A stretch of DNA of 64,000 nt from Acanthacorydalis orientalis (lineage: Eukaryota; Arthropoda; Insecta; Megaloptera; Corydalidae), in the NCBI GenBank assembly GCA_034766995.1, contig CM068322.1, positions 19,526,745-19,590,744 on the forward strand, read 5' to 3'. Of this stretch, positions 12,901-24,900 are shown one piece after another; position 1 is the first letter of the stretch, and every line of letters starts with the position of its first letter. The translations under genes were made by a program, and so were the position numbers. Below the pieces are notes generated by a model. The model saw only the letters and a list, made by a program, of their open reading frames with translations, did no database searches and was not told the DNA's origin.

Positions 12901-15900
12901 TCCGTGTCCGTGTCCGTGTCCGTGTCCGTGTCCGTGTCCGTGTCCGTGTCCGTGTCCGTGTCCGTGTCCGTGTCCGTGTCCGTGTCCGTGTCCGTGTCCG
13001 TGTCATAAGTATTCGAACATAAGTGCGAAACGGCTCATATGCACATCGTTAACTTATTATAATAACTAAGTGGTGGCTCGGTGGTTCGATCTGTGAAACG
13101 CGCGCGTTTGGTTCACAGATCGAGTCCGTCCGTCCGTGTGTCCGTGTGTCCGTGTGTCCGTGTCCGTGTCATAAGTATTCGAACATAAGTGCGAAACGGC
13201 TCATATGCACATCGTTAACTTATTATAATAACTAAGTGGTGGCTTGGTGGTTCGATCTGTGAAACGCGCGCGTTTGGTTCACAGATCGAATCCGTCCGTC
13301 CGTGTCCGTGTCATAAGTATTCGAACATAAGTGCGAAACGGCTCATATGCACATCGTTAACTTATTATAATAACTAAGTGGTGGCTCGGTGGTTCGATCT
13401 GTGAAACGCGCGCGTTTGGTTCACAGATCGAATCCGTCCGTCCGTCCGTCCGTCCGTCCGTCCGTCCGTCCGTCCGTCCGTCCGTCCGTCCGTCCGTCCG
13501 TCCGTCCGTCCGTCCGTCCGTCCGTCCGTCCGTCCGTCCGTCCGTCCGTCCGTCCGTCCGTCCGTCCGTCCGTCCGTCCGTCCGTCCGTCCGTCCGTCCG
13601 TCCGTCCGTCCGTCCGTCCGTCCGTCCGTCCGTCCGTCCGTCCGTCCGTCCGTCCGTCCGTCCGTCCGTCCGTCCGTCCGTCCGTCCGTCCGTCCGTCCG
13701 TCCGTCCGTCCGTCCGTCCGTCCGTCCGTCCGTCCGTCCGTCCGTCCGTCCGTCCGTCCGTCCGTCCGTCCGTCCGTCCGTCCGTCCGTCCGTCCGTCCG
13801 TCCGTCCGTCCGTCCGTCCGTCCGTCCGTCCGTCCGTCCGTCCGTCCGTCCGTCCGTCCGTCCGTCCGTCCGTCCGTCCGTCCGTCCGTCCGTCCGTCCG
13901 TCCGTCCGTCCGTCCGTCCGTCCGTCCGTCCGTCCGTCCGTCCGTCCGTCCGTCCGTCCGTCCGTCCGTCCGTCCGTCCCTCCGTCCGTCCGTCCGTCCG
14001 TCCGTCCGTCCGTCCGTCCGTCCGTCCGTCCGTCCGTCCGTCCGTCCGTCCGTCCGTCCGTCCGTCCGTCCGTCCGTCCGTCCGTCCGTCCGTCCGTCCG
14101 TCCGTCCGTCCGTCCGTCCGTCCGTCCGTGTCCGTGTCCGTGTCCGTGTCCGTGTCCGTGTCCGTGTCCGTGTCCGTGTCCGTGTCCGTGTCCGTGTCCG
14201 TGTCCGTGTCCGTGTCCGTGTCCGTGTCCGTGTCCGTGTCCGTGTCCGTGTCCGTGTCCGTGTCCGTGTCCGTGTCCGTGTCCGTGTCCGTGTCCGTGTC
14301 CGTGTCCGTGTCCGTGTCCGTGTCCGTGTCCGTGTCCGTGTCCGTGTCCGTGTCCGTGTCCGTGTCCGTGTCCGTGTCCGTGTCCGTGTCCGCGTCCGTG
14401 TCCGTGTCCGTGTCCGTGTCCGTGTCCGTGTCCGTGTCCGTGTCCGTGTCCGTGTCCGTGTCCGTGTCCGTGTCCGTGTCCGTGTCCGTGTCCGTGTCCG
14501 TGTCCGTGTCCGTGTCCGTGTCCGTGTCCGTGTCCGTGTCCGTGTCCGTGTCCGTGTCCGTGTCCGTGTCGGTGTCCGTGTCCGTGTCCGTGTCCGTGTC
14601 CGTGTCCGTGTCCGTGTCCGTGTCGGTGTCCGTGTCCGTGTCCGTGTCCGTGTCCGTGTCCGTGTCCGTGTCCGTGTCCGTGTCCGTGTCCGTGTCCGTG
14701 TCCGTGTCCGTGTCCGTGTCCGTGTCCGTGTCCGTGTCCGTGTCCGTGTCCGTGTCCGTGTCCGTGTCCGTGTCCGTGTCCGTGTCCGTGTCCGTGTCCG
14801 TGTCCGTGTCCGTGTCTTCGAACATAAGTGCGAAACGGCTCATATGCACATCGTTAACTTATTATAATAACTAAGTGGTGGCTCGGTGGTTCGATCTGTG
14901 AAACGCGCGCGTTTGGTTCACAGATCGAATCCGTCCGTACGTCCGTCCGTCCGTGTCCGAGTGAATTTTAGACAATGTCCAAAAATCGTCGATCAACCCG
15001 AGTAATTTTAGACAATGTCCAAAAATCGTTCATCAACCCGAGTCATTTTTAGACAATGTCCAAATATCGTCCGTCAACCTGAGTCATTTTTAGACAATGT
15101 CAAAAAATCGTCCATCAACCCGAGTCATTTTTAGACAATGTCCAAAAACCGTCCATCAACTCGAGTCATTTTTAGACAATGTCCAAAAATCGTCCATCAA
15201 CCCGAATAATTTTTAGACAATGTCCAAAAATCGTTCATCAACCCGAGTCATTTTTAGACAATGTCCAAAAATCGTCCATCAACCCGAGTAATTTTAGACA
15301 ATGTCCAAAAATCGTTCATCAACCCGAGTCATTTTTAGACAATGTCCAAATATCGTCCGTCAACCTGAGTCATTTTTAGGCAATGTCCAAAAATCGTCCA
15401 TCACCCCGAGTAATTTTAGACAATGTCCAAAAATCGTTCATCAACCCGAGTCATTTTTAGACAATGTCCAAATATCGTCCGTCAACCCGAGTCATTTTTA
15501 GACAATGTTCAAAAATCGTTCATCAACCCGAGTCATTTTTAGACAATGTCCAAAAATCGTCCATCAACCCGAGTAATTTTAGACAATGTCCAAAAATCGT
15601 TCATCAACCTGAGTCATTTTTAGACAATGTCCAAATATCGTCCGTCAACCTGAGTACTTTTGAACAATGTCCAAAAATCGTTCATCAACCCGAGTCATTT
15701 TTAGACAATGTCCAAATATCGTCCGTCAACCTGAGTCATCTTTAGACAATGTCCAAAAATCGTCCATCAACACGAGTCATTTTTAGACAATGTGCAAAAA
15801 TCGTCCATCAGCACGAGTCATTTTTAGACAATGTCCAAAAATCGTCTATGAACACGAGTCATTTTTAGACAATGTCCAAAAATCGTCCATCAACACCAGT

Positions 15901-18900
15901 CATTTTTAGACAATGTCCAAAAATCGTCCATCAACACGAGTCATTTTTAGACAATGTGCAAAAATCGTCCATCAGCACGAGTCATTTTTAGACAATGTCC
16001 AAAAATCGTCTATGAACACGAGTCATTTTTAGACAATGTCCAAAAATCGTCCATCAACACCAGTCATTTTTAGACAATGTCCAAAAATCGTCCATCAACA
16101 CGAGTCATTTTTAGACAATGTCCAAAAATCGTCCATCAACCCGAGTAATTTTAGACAATGTCCAAAAATCGTCCATCAACACCAGTCATTTTTAGATAAT
16201 GTCCAAAAATCGTCCATCAACACGAGTCATTTTTAGACAATGTCCAAAAATCGTCCATCAACACGAGTCATTTTTAGACAATGTCCAAAAATCGTCCATC
16301 AACACGAGTCATTTTTAGACAGTGACCAAAAATCGTTGGTCAAGCGGAGTAAATTCTAGACAATGTCCAAATTTTTCCAATTTTTGGACAATGTCTAAAA
16401 TTGACTCGGATGTGTCGACGATTTTTGGACAATGCCTAAAATTGACTCGAATGTGCCGATGATTTTTGGACAATGTCAAAATTTGACTCGGATGTGACGA
16501 TGATTTTTGGACATTGTCTAAAAATGACTCGTGTTGATGGACGATTTTTGGACATTGTCTAAAAATGACTAGTGCTGATGGACGATTTTTGGATATTGTC
16601 TAAAAATGACTCGTGTTGATGGACGATTTTTGGACATTGTCTAAAAAAAACTCGTGTTGATGGACGATTTTTGGACATTGTCTAAAAATGACTCGTGTTG
16701 ATGGACGATTTTTGGACATTGTCTAAAAATGACTGGTGTTGATGGACGATTTTTGGACATTGTCTAAAAATGATTCGTGTTCATAGACGATTTTTGGACA
16801 TTGTCTAAAAATGACTCGTGCTGATGGACGATTTTTGCACATTGTCTAAAAATGACTCGTGTTGATTAACGTTTTTTGGACATTGTCTAAAAGTGACTTA
16901 ACTTTGACGACGATTTTTGGACATTGTCTAAAAATGACTCGTGTTGATGGACGATTTTTGGACATTGTCTAAAAATGACTCGTGTTGATGGACGATTTTT
17001 GGACATTGTCTAAAAATGACTCGTGTTGATGGACGATTTTTGGACATTGTCTAAAAATGACTCGTGCTGATGGACGATTTTTGGATATTGTCTAAAAATG
17101 ACTCGTGTTGATGGACGATTTTTGGACATTGTCTAAAAATGACTCGTGTTGATGGACGATTTTTGGACATTGTCTAAAAATTACTCGTGTTGATGGACGA
17201 TTTTTGGAATTGTCTAAAAATGACTCGTGTTCATGGACGATTTTTGGACATTGTCTAAAAATGACTCGTGTTCATGGACGATTTTTGGACATTGTCTAAA
17301 AATGACTGGTGTTGATGGACGATTTTTGGACATTGTCTAAAAATGACTCGTGTTCATGGACGATTTTTGGACATTGTCTAAAAATGACTCGTGCTGATGG
17401 ACGATTTTTGGACATTGTCTTAGTGTGTGTGGAAGTGTGTGGGTGTGTGGGTCTGTGTGGGTGTGGGTCTCTGTGTGTGTGTGTCTGTGTGTGTCTGTGT
17501 GGGTCTGAGTCTGTGTGGGTCTGAGTCTGTGTGGGTCTGTGTCTGTGTGGGTCTGTGTCTGTGTGGGTCTGTGTCTGTGTGTGGCTGAGTCTGTGTGGGT
17601 CTGAGTCTGTGTGGGTCTGTGTCTGTGTGGGTCTGTGTCTGTGTGGGTCTGTGTCTGTGTGGGTCTGTGCCTGTGTGGGTCTGTGCCTGTGTGGGTCTGT
17701 GCCTGTGTGGGTCTGTGTCAGTGTGGGTCTGTGTCAGTGTGGGTCTGTGTCTGTGTGGGTCTGTGTCTGTGTGGGTCTGTGTCTGTGTGGGTCTGAGTCT
17801 GTGTGGGTCTGTGTCTGTGTGTGTCTGTGTCTGTGTGGGTCTGTGTCTGTGTGGGTCTGTGTCTGTGTGGGTCTGTGTCTGTGTGGGTCTGTGTCTGTGT
17901 GGGTCTGTGTCTGTGTGGGTCTGTGTCTGTGTGGGTCTCTGTCTGTGTGGGTCTCTGTCTGTGTGGGTCTCTGTCTGTGTGGGTCTCTGTGTGGTTAACA
18001 GACGATTTTTGGACATTGTCTAAAATTGACTCGGACCTGACGACGATTTTTGGACATTGTCTAAAAGTGACTTAACTTTGACGACGAATTTTGGACATTG
18101 TCTAAAAATGACTCGTGTTGATGGACGATTTTTGGACATTGTCTAAAAATGACTCGTGCTGATGGACGATTTTTGGACATTGTCTTAGTGTGTGTGGAAG
18201 TGTGTAGGTGTGTGGGTCGGTGTGGGTGTGGGCCTGTGTGAGTCTGTCTGTGTGGGTCTGAGTCTGTGTGGATCTGTGTCTGTGTGGGTCTGTGTCTGTG
18301 TGGGTCTGTGTCTGTGTGGGTCTCTGTCTGTGTGGGTCTCTGTCTGTGTGGGTCTCTGTCTGTGTGGGTCTCTGTCTGTGTGGGTCTCTGTCTGTGTGGG
18401 TCTCTGTCTGTGTGGGTCTGTGTCTGTGTGGGTCTGTGTCTGTGTGGGTCTGTGTCTGTGTGGGTCTCTGTCTGTGTGGGTCTCTGTCTGTGTGGGTCTC
18501 TGTCTGTGTGGGTCTCTGTCTGTGTGGGTCTCTGTCTGTGTGGGTCTCTGTCTGTGTGGGTCTCTGTCTGTGTGGGTCTCTGTATGTGTGGTTCTCTGTC
18601 TGTGTGTATCTCTGTCTGTGTGGGTCTCTGTCTGTGTGGGTCTCTGTCTGTGTGGGTCTCTGTCTGTGTGGGTCTCTGTCTGTGTGGGTCTCTGTCTGTG
18701 TGGGTCTCTGTCTGTGTGTGTCTCTGTCTGTGTGGGTCTCTGTCTGTGTGGGTCTCTGTCTGTGTGGGTCTCTGTCTGTGTGGTTCTCTGTCTGTGTGTG
18801 TCTGTGTGGGTTTCTGTCTGTGTGGGTCTCTGTGTGGTTAACAGACGATTTTTGGACATTGTCTAAAATTGACTCGGACCTGACGACGATTTTTGGACAA

Positions 18901-21900
18901 TGTCTAAAATTTACTCGGATGTGACGACGATTTTTGGACAACTTCTAAAATTGACTCGATGTGACGACGATTTTTGGACAATGTCTAAAATTGACTCGGA
19001 TTTGTCGACGATTTTTGGACAATGTCTAAAATTGACTCGGATTTGTCGACGATTTTTGGACAATGTCTAAAATTGACTCGGATGTGTCGACGATTTTTGG
19101 ACAAAGTCTAAAATTGACTCGGATGTGTCGACGATTTTTTAAAAATGTCTAAAATTGACTCGGACGTGACGACGATTTTTGGACAATGTCTATTAGACAA
19201 TGTCTAAAATTGACTCGGATGTGACGACTATTTTTGGACAATGTCTAAAACTGGCTCGGATGTGACGATGATTTTTGGACAATGTCTAAAATTGACTCGG
19301 ACGTGACGACGATTTTTAGACAATTCTAAAATTGACTCGAAACTGACGACGATTTTTAGACAATGTCTAAAATTGACTCGGATTTGTCGACGATTTTTGG
19401 ACAATGTCTAAAATTGACTCGGATGTGTCGACGATTTTTGGACAAAGTCTAAAATTGACTCGGATATGTCGACGATTTTTGGACAATGTCTAAAATTGAC
19501 GTCAAAAAATCGTCGTCAGTTCCGAGTCAATTTTAGACATTGTCCAAAAATCACACACACACACACACCATCACGGACATAGTCTAAAAATCACTCGAGT
19601 TAACCGACGATTTCTGAACATTGTCTAAAATACACCACGGCGACACACACACGCACGCACACACACACACACACACACGTTTCGCAGATCGAACCACCGG
19701 CCAACACTCCTTTCGTGGTACGCCACTCTTCCTGCTTAACTTGTCAAAGAGGGACTTGCTATGTTGCAACTTAGCTACACTCTCTTTATTTGAAAGTTAC
19801 CGTATAAATATATGAATATAAACAAATTTATTTGTATATATATACACACACACACATATATATATATACGTGCATTCAAATGATTAAACAAAATTAGTTA
19901 TTTAGTTAATAAGTTAACGATGTGCAATATGAGCCGTTTCGCACTTATGTTCGAATACTTATGGCCGAAAAACTGGTTGAAAATAGGTTTTTTGAACAAA
20001 GTTAGGTCTTTTTGGAAAATAATCGAATCGAATTGCACACCACGTAATAGATAATTTTTAGACGCATCTAACGATGTGCGATATGACCCGTTCCGCACTT
20101 AATTTCGACTACTTATGGCCGAAAAACTGGTTGAAAAATGGGTTTTTCGGGCAAAATTAGGCTTTTTTGGAAGATAATTGAATCGAATTGCACACCACGC
20201 GATAGGTAATTTTAAGACGCATCTAACGATGTGCGATATGACCCGTTCCGCACTTAATTTTGACTACTTATGGCCGAAAAACTGGTTGAAAAATGGGTTT
20301 TTAAGGCAAAATTAGGCTTTTTTGGAAGATAATCGACTCGAATTGCACACCACGCGATAGGTAATTTTAAGACGCATCTAACGATGTGCGATATGACCCG
20401 TTCCGCACTTAATTTCGACTACTTATGGCCGAAAAACTGGTTGAAAAATGGATTTTTCGGGCAAAATTAGGCTTTTTTGGAAGATAATTGAATCGAATTG
20501 CACACCACGCGATAGGTAATTTTAAGACGCATCTAACGATGTGCGATATGACCCATTTCGCACTTAATTTCGACTACTTATGGCCGAAAAACTGGTTGAA
20601 AACTGTGTTTTTCTGGCAAAATTAGGCTTTTTTGGAAGATAATCGAATCGAATTGCACACCACGCGATAGGTAATTTTAAGACGCATCTAACGATGTGCG
20701 ATATGACCCGTTCCGCATTTAATTTCGACTACTTATGGCCGAAAAACTGGTTTAAACATGGGTTTTTCGGGCAAAATTAGGCTTTTTTGGAAGATAATTG
20801 AATCGAATTGCACACCACGCGATAGGTAATTTTAAGACGCATCTAACGATGTGTTACGTTAGCCGTTACGCACTTAATTTCGACTATTTATGGCCGAAAA
20901 ACTGATTGAAAAATGGGTTTTTTGAGCAAATTTAGGTCTTTTTTGAAAATAATCGAATCGAATTGCACACCTCGCGATAGGTTATTTTAAGACGCATCTA
21001 ACGATGTGTTACGTTAGCCGTTACGCACTTAATTTCGACTACTTATGGCCGAAAAACTGGTTTAAACATGGGTTTTTCGGGCAAAATTAGGCTTTTTTGG
21101 AAGATAATTGAATCGAATTGCACACCACGCGATAGGTAATTTTAAGACGCATCTAACGATGTGCGATATGACCCATTTCGGACTTAATTTCGACTACTTA
21201 TGGCCGAAAAACTGGTTGAAAAATGGGTTTTTCGGGCAAAATTAGGCTTTTTTGGAAGATAATCGAATCGAATTGCACACCACGCGATAGGTAATTTTAA
21301 GACGCATCTAACGATGTGTTACGTTAGCCGTTACGCACTTAATTTCGACTATTTATGGCCGAAAAACTGATTGAAAAATGGGTTTTTTGAGCAAATTTAG
21401 GTCTTTTTTGAAAATAATCGAATCGAATTGCACACCTCGCGATAGGTTATTTTAAGACGCATCTAACGATGTGTTACGTTAGCCGTTACGCACTTAATTT
21501 CGACTATTTATGGCCGAAAAACTGATTGAAAAATGGGTTTTTTGAGCAAATTTAGGTCTTTTTTGAAAATAATCGAATCGAATTGCACACCTCGCGATAG
21601 GTAATTTTAAGACGCATCTAACGATGTGCGATATGACCCGTTCCGCACTTAATTTCGACTACTTATGGCCGAAAAACTGGTTTAAACATGGGTTTTTCGG
21701 GCAAAATTAGGCTTTTTTGGAAGATAATTGAATCGAATTGCACACCACGCGATAGGTAATTTTAAGACGCATCTAACGATGTGTTACGTTAGCCGTTACG
21801 CACTTAATTTCGACTATTTATGGCCGAAAAACTAATTGAAAAATGGGTTTTTTGAGCAAATTTAGGTCTTTTTTGAAAATAATCGAATCGAATTGCACAC

Positions 21901-24900
21901 CACGTGATAGATAATTTTAAGGCGCATCTAACGATGTGCGATATGAGCCGTTTCGCACTTAATTTCGACTACTTATGGCCGAAAAACTGGTTGAAAAATG
22001 GGTTTTTCGGGCAAAATTAGGCTTTATTGGAAGATAATTGAATCGAATTGCACACCACGCGATAGGTAATTTTAAGACGCATCTAACGATGTGCGATATG
22101 ACCCGTTCCGCACTTTATTTCGACTACTTATGGCCGAAAAACTGGTTGAAAAATGGGTTTTTCGGGCAAAATTAGGCTTTTTTGGAAGATAATTGAACCG
22201 AATTGCACACCACGCGATAGGTAATTTTAAGACGCATCTAACGATGTGCGATATGACCCATTTCGCACTTAATTTCGACTACTTATGGCCGAAAAACTGG
22301 TTGAAAACTGTGTTTTTCTGGCAAAATTAGGCTTTTTTGGAAGATAATCGAATCGAATTGCACACCACGCGATAGGTAATTTTAAGACGCATCTAACGAT
22401 GTGCGATATGACCCATTTCGGACTTAATTTCGACTACTTATGGCCGAAAAACTGGTTGAAAAATGGGTTTTTCGGGCAAAATTAGTTTTTTTTGGAAGAT
22501 AATCGAATTGAATTGCACACCACGCGATAGGTAATTTTAAGACGCATCTAACGATGTGCGATATGAGCCGTTTTGCACCTAATTTCGACTACTTATGGCC
22601 GAAAAACTGGTTGAAAAATGGGTTTTTCGGGCAAAATTAGGCTTTTTTGGAAGATAATTGAATCGAATTGCACACCACGCGATAGGTAATTTTAAGACGC
22701 ATCTAACGATGTGCGATATGACCCGTTCCGCACTTTATTTCGACTACTTATGGCCGAAAAACTGGTTGAAAAATGGGTTTTTCAGGCAAAATTATGCTTT
22801 TTTGGAAGATAATCGAATCGAATTGCACACCTCGCGATAGGTAATTTTAAGACGCATCTAACGATGTGCGATATGACCCGTTCCGCACTTAATTTCGACT
22901 ACTTATGGCCGAAAAACTGGTTTAAACATGGGTTTTTCGGGCAAAATTAGGCTTTTTTGGAAGATAATTGAATCGAATTGCACACCACGCGATAGGTAAT
23001 TTTAAGACGCATCTAACGATGTGTTACGTTAGCCGTTACGCACTTAATTTCGACTATTTATGGCCGAAAAACTGGTTGAAAATGGGTTTTTTGAGCAAAT
23101 TTAGGTCTTTTTTGAAAATAATCGAATCGAATTGCACACCTCGCGATAGGTTATTTTAAGACGCATCTAACGATGTGTTACGTTAGCCGTTACGCACTTA
23201 ATTTCGACTATTTATGGCCGAAAAACTGATTGAAAAATGGGTTTTTTGAGCAAATTTAGGTCTTTTTTGAAAATAATCGAATCGAATTGCACACCTCGCG
23301 ATAGGTAATTTTAAGACGCATCTAACGATGTGCGATATGACCCGTTCCGCACTTAATTTCGACTACTTATGGCCGAAAAACTGGTTTAAACATGGGTTTT
23401 TCGGGCAAAATTAGGCTTTTTTGGAAGATAATTGAATCGAATTGCACACCACGCGATAGGTAATTTTAAGACGCATCTAACGATGTGTTACGTTAGCCGT
23501 TACGCACTTAATTTCGACTATTTATGGCCGAAAAACTAATTGAAAAATGGGGTTTTTGAGCAAATTTAGGTCTTTTTTGAAAATAATCGAATCGAATTGC
23601 ACACCACGTGATAGATAATTTTAAGGCGCATCTAACGATGTGCGATATGAGCCGTTTCGCACTTAATTTCGACTACTTATGGCCGAGAAACTGGTTGAAA
23701 AATGGGTTTTTCGGGCAAAATTAGGCTTTTTTGGAAGATAATTGAATCGAATTGCACACCTCGCGATAGGTAATTTTAAGACGCATCTAACGATGTGCGA
23801 TATGACCCGTTCCGCACTTAATTTCGACTACTTATGGCCGAAAAACTGGTTTAAACATGGGTTTTTCGGGCAAAATTAGGCCTTTTTAGAAGATAATCGA
23901 ATCGAATTGCACACCACGCGATAGGTAATTTTAAGACGCATCTAACGATGTGTTACGTTAGCCGTTACGCACTTAATTTCGACTATTTATGGCCGAAAAA
24001 CTGATTGAAAAATGGGTTTTTTGAGCAAATTTAGGTCTTTTTTGAAAATAATCGAATCGAATTGCACACCACGTGATAGATAATTTTAAGGCGCATCTAA
24101 CGATGTGCGATATGAGCCGTTTCGCACTTAATTTCGACTACTTATGGCCGAAAAACTGGTTGAAAAATGGGTTTTTCGGGCAAAATTAGGCTTTTTTGGA
24201 AGATAATTGAATCGAATTGCACACCACGCGATAGGTAATTTTAAGACGCATCTAACGATGTGCGATATGACCCGTTCCGCACTTTATTTCGACTACTTAT
24301 GGCCGAAAAACTGGTTGAAAATGGGTTTTTCAGGCAAAATTATGCTTTTTTGGAAGATAATCGAATCGAATTGCACACCTCGCGATAGGTAATTTTAAGA
24401 CGCATCTAACGATGTTCGATATGACCCGTTCCGCACTTAATTTCGACTACTTATGGCCGAAAAACTGGTTTAAACATGGGTTTTTCGGGCAAAATTAGGC
24501 TTTTTTGGAAGATAATTGAATCGAATTGCACACCACGCGATAGGTAATTTTAATACGCATCTAACGATGTGTTACATTAGCCGTTTCGCACTTAATTTCG
24601 ACTATTTATGGCCGAAAAACTGGTTGAAAATGGGTTTTTTGAGCAAATTTAGGTCTTTTTTGAAAATAATCGAATCGAATTGCACACCACGTGATAGATA
24701 ATTTTAAGACGCATCTAACCATATATGATTTTACCCGTTTTGCAGATAATTTCGTCCACTTATAGCTGAAAAACTGATTCAAAAATGAGTTTTTTGAGCA
24801 AAGTAATCCTTGTTGAAAATAATTTAATTGAATTGTACACCAACGTGATAGATAATTTTAAGACGCATCTAACCATAAACGATTTGACCCGTTTCGCAAT

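Noticed and set aside
10030..14816. Telomeric repeat
   Set aside because: The units TCCG and TGTCCG do not match the insect TTAGG repeat and lie inside a gene intron.
10400..14874. Very long open frames (up to ~490 codons) on both strands in the TCCG/TGTCCG region
   Set aside because: All frames are open simply because the tetramer and hexamer units lack stop codons; the products are two- and four-residue repeats with no start context or splice logic.
14936..16340. CRISPR-like appearance of regularly spaced 41-bp repeats
   Set aside because: The whole unit, including the would-be spacer, is repeated; there are no unique spacers and the DNA is eukaryotic.
17420..18941. Open frames of 140-280 codons in the G/T-rich arrays
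   Set aside because: They arise from the 16-bp repeat and run through minisatellite junctions; several frames are open at once.
22658..24701. Repeated 60-codon frames starting [10 protein letters not shown]
   Set aside because: They are one reading of the 155-bp satellite and stop within each monomer or two; there is no evidence of expression.
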